Shown: piece by piece, positions 59,597-64,000 of the stretch
Numbering within the stretch: position 1 is the stretch's first letter
Layout of the letters: every line of letters begins with the position of its first letter
Assembly (NCBI GenBank): GCA_008692225.1
Contig: VICG01000012.1
Span: forward strand, 2,170,001 to 2,234,000
Direction of reading: 5' to 3'
Origin: Monilinia fructicola
Taxonomy: Eukaryota; Ascomycota; Leotiomycetes; Helotiales; Sclerotiniaceae
Length of the DNA stretch: 64,000 nucleotides
Made by a program: the position numbers and the translations under genes
The notes under the pieces: generated by a model
Told to the model about the DNA's origin: nothing
The model's database searches: none
Seen by the model: only the letters and a program-made list of their open reading frames with translations

Positions 59597-60175
59597 TCAA
59601 TCATCCATCCGATAAACCTGGTAACTCATAATCATCATCCAAAACAAGAAAATCACCCCAATCAACTGGAACGCCCACGCCGCAATCCAACTCTGACAAA
59701 TAGACTTCTGTTCCAACCAAGCCAACGTGCTCGTCGTCGCTCCACTCTGCGGATCCGCCGTAACATACAAGTTGCAATTGCCATTCACGGAACCGGTAGG
59801 TCCCCACAGCTGAATAGACCAAACGATCAATCCCACGAACCACAACACAAACAGGATGAAGGACCCTAATATCACAATCCCAGGCAGTAATTGTCGCTGC
59901 GAGATTAACCAAAGCATCATGACCAAGAAAGTGACGCCTAGCGTCGCGGATACGATCCAGTAGGGGAAATACCATGGTACCCCAAGGTGCAGCTGGTTCT
60001 GCACGGCGAGGAAGTACGCGGCTATTCCGAGGATGGTCGATGATGCGATTAGCATGATGAGTATCCAGATGTTGAGTTGCAAGGGTGGCCAGCGGTATTT
60101 GGTGCGCGTGCGCGTTAGGAGGACTGTGGATCGCTCGCGATAACCTCCCGAGGAGGAAGAGAGTGTTGAGACCAT
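59597..60175 (-). CDS. Four-TM (MARVEL-like) membrane protein
   Basis: Single exon, 192 residues, starting at the ATG in ACCATGG context. A short Ser-rich, basic cytosolic N-terminus is followed by four predicted TM helices: IWILIMLIASSTILGIAAYF, the WIVSATLGVTFLVMMLWLI region, the VILGSFILFVLWFVGLIVW region and the AFQLIGVIFLFWMMIMSY region. The loop between TM3 and TM4 has two cysteines (GNCNL and SICQSW), a pattern shared by MARVEL-type proteins. Such fungal proteins are linked to plasma-membrane domains or cell-cell fusion in some cases; the role here is not known. Confidence 0.75.
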   Translation of the reverse strand: MVSTLSSSSGGYRERSTVLLTRTRTKYRWPPLQLNIWILIMLIASSTILGIAAYFLAVQNQLHLGVPWYFPYWIVSATLGVTFLVMMLWLISQRQLLPGIVILGSFILFVLWFVGLIVWSIQLWGPTGSVNGNCNLYVTADPQSGATTSTLAWLEQKSICQSWIAAWAFQLIGVIFLFWMMIMSYQVYRMDD

Positions 60176-62160
60176 GGTTTTGGTTTGCGTGGTGGGTCTG
60201 TGTGCGAGTGGTAGAGCGTTCAAATGTGAATTGCGTGCCTGTGCGAACTCAATTCTAGGTTGATTCCCCTTCTATCTATCCCTCTGGGGTTTTCTTGTAT
60301 TGCCTGTGCGCCGTACTTCGATATCGTTCGGAGAATCGCAAAGATGTACGAGACCAGTATGCGAATCCGAATCTAACGACTTTAACCTCAATTGTATCTT
60401 CAAACAACCGTGATACAAATATTTTCCAATGCAATTCTAGAGGCGTCGAATGATAGTTCAACAACTTGAACAAGATTTCTCTCTCCCTTTCTCTCTCTCC
60501 CTCTCTCTTTCTCTCAGACCAACTTGCGACCGTGCAAATAAATATAATCTATCCCAAGTATTTCCCCTTCACAAAATCGCTTCACTGGATTCAATTTCAA
60601 CCTTAGATCACCCCGTACCGTACGATAACTCGCGCACGTTAATCCCCTCGTATGTTTGAATCGTGGTGAATTATAGTGTTGTCGCTCACTCAGCTGTTTA
60701 CCTAGGCCGCCCAGAGGTAGGTGGTATGTATGTATATGTTTCCTCCACTCGGACCTGAAGATTCGATAAGATTACAAGGTACCGAGGGAACGTGCAGCGG
60801 GAGATTCTTTGTACCTGTCTCACTTTTTGGATGGTGTGTATGTGAGTAGTAAGTAGGTAGGTGGGTGGGTATGTAGTGAGTGAGTGATTGATTGACTGAT
60901 TGATTGATGGCGGCGCAAGAGAACAATACAATACAATATGTACGTACGTATGTATGTATGTATGTATGTATGTATCGTCTCCAATAATCTACATGAGATG
61001 AGAAGAGAATATAAAAAAAGTAGATGTCCACCGGTGAAGGAACAATCTAAAGCTTGCACGAAGGAAAGACCAGACTAAATAAAACAAGAGGGACGGGACG
61101 GGACCAGAAATAGAAGAAATAGAAGAAGGAAAGAAAAGAGACTCCATCCAGTCACTCCATGCATCAATTTCTATCATCTCATACATTCTCGCGGTGTGAA
61201 TAATATGTGAATAATGCTGTATCATTGGGCCGGTGGGTGTTGGGTGTTGGGTACTGGTGGTATTGGAAGTTGGCGGGGGGTTGGGACTTGGGAGGAGCTG
61301 GGATGGAACTGCAATGGGAACACCGAAGAGCGCCGGCCAGGCATTGTAGTATGATTGTACTGTACAGTAACATCACAGCACATCACTCAAAGCCTAGAAT
61401 GCTGCATGGCGGGTGGTACTTGGGTACTCGGTATGGCAAAGATTCGGAAAATAAGACTCAGAAGATCGGAGACCGTGTTTATTTTTAGAAGGAAGTTCTT
61501 TGGGCGGTGATGATACTCATGAGTCATCATGTTGTTGCTGTAGAATGGCAGAGAGGACTGGGTTACGAGGTGCTGTACCTGTACCATGTTGTACTTGGCG
61601 GTGAGGTTATGGATATGATGATGGTTAACCTATCTAGGTGGGGAAAGGTTTGATGTGTTTTTGATTTCATTGGCTTTGATTCGATTCTCACTCGATTCTT
61701 CTTTCGTTTTTGACTTTCCCAATCTATCTATTACACCTGGTAAGGTACAGTAGGTGGTGGTATGGATGGATCAATGGACGGACGGATGAATGTATGACAT
61801 TGGATGTATGTACTATGTATGTATGTGGTAGGTACGTAAACTGTAACCTCTACAGTATCTACACAGCATCAACATTCACAGCATTGACTCGTACAATATC
61901 TTAAACACATGTGAAAGTTAGATGGATGTTCCACCAGCTCCTTTATAAAATTGCGAAGTATAACCGTAACCAAAAAGATTAACTTCTATCATCTCAGATC
62001 CACACATCCAACCAACCAATCAACCATCCATCCATCCATACATCCATCCAACCATAGAAATACATATCAAAAGTATGAATGACCTGCATCGATCTAAGGG
62101 TATATCTTTTCCATGTGCCATCAATGTCCATTCCCAATATCCCCCTCCCCGCCAAAAGGC
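60176..62160. other. Intergenic, microsatellite rich
   Basis: No gene is supported. It holds a (CT)n tract about 60478-60515, a (GTAT)n tract about 60938-60976 and CCATCCAT-type repeats around 62010-62052. Confidence 0.5.
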
Positions 62161-63271
62161 TCATAGTAAGCTCTCTCCCAAAGCACATCTAACCAATGAG
62201 CATCCAGCTCGGACAGTTTCATGTGCTCCAATATCATTGATACCGGGTTCGAGTGTAGGGTTGACTTCTACCAAATCCATAGCGATCAAGGATCCAGTCT
62301 CGTGAACGCACTCAGCAATATAATCTCCCTCTCTCAGGGTTAACCCCCCACGAACAGGTGTACCAGTAGATGGGGCATATGTAGGGTCAAGAGCATCGAC
62401 ATCGAAGGAGAGATGAATTGGGGTATCGTTACCAATGTGGCCGAGGGCCATTTCCATAACCCTGCCAATACCGTGTCTGTAGATGAAAGTTGGGTTAGTA
62501 GATGTACCAAATGAATTAGAATTAAGACAACGAGAACACCAACCTATCAATATCGTGCATGCTGAATGCCTTGATTCCATTCTCGCGGAGAATCTTCTTC
62601 TCTCCTCTATCCACATCTCTCAACCCAATGTAAACAATCTTCTTTACGCTGACCATATGCTCATCCTTCAACCATCCAAAAATATCAGGCTTATCTTCTT
62701 GAGCAAGGCGTGTTAAAAATGCGACTGGCATTCCGTGAACATTTCCAGAGTCGGAGGTTTCTGGTGTATTGATATCGGCATGTGCATCCACCCAGATCAA
62801 AGCCATCTCTCTTCCTAATCGCTCACGAATTGCTTTCGCAGTTCCGGATACGGTACCAATGGCAATAGAATGATCACCCCCAAGAGTCAAAACGCAACGA
62901 CCTTCCTTGGCGTGTTCGTATACTTGTTCAGAGAGCTTTTGTGTAACGGCAGAGACACTGCGTGGGTTCTTCATATTTCGGTGGCCTGGATCATCGGATG
63001 GGATCAATTCCTTATAGGAGTGAACAGTGTTGTCATGGTGAAGTTTGTATCCCAGTTCTTCCTCGAGTTGAGTGAGGAGTCCACTTTTGATGAGTGCTGA
63101 AGGTGCGGCATCAACTCCTGGCTTACACTGAGTTTGATGATGTTAGTTGGCGAGTTTAGAGGGTTAGGAAGGAGCATGCCTTACTTGACCACCAGAGAAA
63201 CCCACAGCGACAACGCCCAGTTGATCAGCTTTTGATAAGAATTTTGGTTGAATCATGGATGTAGTCGTCAT
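62161..63271 (-). CDS. Arginase
   Basis: Hydrolyses L-arginine to ornithine and urea. Three exons in frame: 63185-63271, 62544-63127, 62161-62476; 328 residues, typical of fungal arginases. The binuclear manganese ligands are in place: GGDHS (residues about 112-116), DAHADIN (about 143-149) and SFDVDALDP. Substrate-side motifs GNVHGMPVAFL and DLVEVNPTLE are also conserved. The start MTTTSMIQPKFL lies upstream of the conserved GVVAVGFSGGQ. It is convergent with nothing nearby; the four-TM gene lies downstream on the same strand. No frame break or missing residue. Confidence 0.96.
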
Positions 63272-64000
63272 TTTGAATGATGTTGTTGTAGGCAAACAAA
63301 CAGTAAAGAGAATGAACAATGTTAGTGTTGGATGGTCTGGTGGGTAGGTACACTGGTGGGAGTGCGCGGGCTTGGACTTTACAGATTTCGATGATAGATA
63401 GTGATTTGATAGCGGGGTGTTGGTGGGGTTGGGTTGTAATCAGAGATGTAAGATGTTTTGGGGTAACAACGTCAAGGAAGTTGGAGAGAGAGAGAGAGAC
63501 AGAGAGAGAGAGATGAGATATGGGGGATATAATATGATAATATGGTGGATGATGATGATGTGGTGAATGAAGAAAACAGAGAGCAATGGAAAGAAAGTCA
63601 AGATAGAATGGGAAAAAAGAGAATAAGAAAGAGGGAAGATGTCTGTGGTATTTGTAGACAAAAATGCCTAGGTAAAAAGATCCTTCCTTCTCTCTCTCTC
63701 TCTCAAACACACACACACCCTCTCTTCTTCTCTCCCATCCATCCCGCTATCGTCGTATCCAGTCTTCTTTACTCTTTCTTTTACCTTTTCATCAAGTAAT
63801 TGGTGGGCACTCCCAGGATTAGCTTACATCCTTTCCATTGCCTCTTCTCACCTAATTTTCATCTCTCGACCCCTAAGCGCAAGTATTCGCGACGCGTCTA
63901 AGAACTTAGAGGAAGCTCCTTTTCCACTATTCCGCTAAGTGATAATATAGACGAGATGGGAGATCCCATGATAAATCAAGTAGATTAGGAAGAACCAATG
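63272..64000. promoter_or_regulatory. Arginase promoter region
   Basis: Contains the promoter and leader of the minus-strand arginase gene, with long polypurine/polypyrimidine tracts (GA repeats at about 63484-63513 and CT/CA repeats at about 63690-63720), common in fungal core promoters. No other gene is visible to the window edge. Confidence 0.45.

Noticed and set aside
57162..63271. Secondary-metabolite cluster around the 2OG oxygenase
   Set aside because: Neighbours are a hemerythrin-like protein, a four-TM protein and arginase; no backbone synthase, transporter or pathway regulator is present.

Overview
The window looks like nuclear DNA of a filamentous ascomycete (Pezizomycotina). Genes are interrupted by short GT-AG introns of about 48-80 nt, 5' leaders are CA-rich, intergenic DNA is full of microsatellites, and the gene content is fungal: Argonaute, Rna14, Asf1, an Sro7/tomosyn-type WD protein, a fungal CorA-like protein, an AMSH/Sst2 deubiquitinase, mitochondrial transcription factor 1, arginase and a HET-domain relic. 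A leotiomycete is plausible, but the species cannot be fixed from the sequence alone.

Layout. 1-5 kb: an AMMECR1-domain gene (+) and a Ras-family GTPase (-). 5-11.5 kb: gene-free, holding an AT-rich inverted-repeat element (6363-7252). 11.5-29 kb: Argonaute (-), Rna14 (-), Asf1 (+, divergent from Rna14) and the Sro7/tomosyn gene (-). 29.5-37.4 kb: a small cysteine-containing protein (-), a PDAP1-like phosphoprotein (+), an intron-containing tRNA and a CorA-like membrane protein (+). 37.4-48.9 kb: a gene-poor island with two small cysteine-containing MG-initiated genes and a HET-domain pseudogene. 48.9-63.3 kb: AMSH (-) divergent from mitochondrial transcription factor 1 (+), then a hemerythrin-like protein (+), a 2OG-Fe(II) oxygenase (+), a four-TM protein (-) and arginase (-).

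There is no operon or obvious metabolic cluster; the genes are mostly unrelated housekeeping functions. Two divergent pairs (Rna14/Asf1 and AMSH/mtTFB) share intergenic promoters of about 1.09 and 0.77 kb. Argonaute (RNA silencing), Rna14 (mRNA 3'-end formation) and Asf1 (histone chaperone) are neighbours, but nothing in the sequence shows co-regulation.

The most important point for a user is a quality asymmetry. Five of the six protein genes left of about 28.3 kb carry single-base indels, about 26 in total and often in short homopolymers, that break otherwise well-conserved reading frames; Asf1 is clean. The nine genes to the right, a similar amount of coding sequence, show none apart from the HET relic. 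I interpret this as assembly or consensus error rather than five adjacent pseudogenes, but it needs read-level confirmation. All exon boundaries were worked out by eye from splice sites, frame and remembered family conservation.
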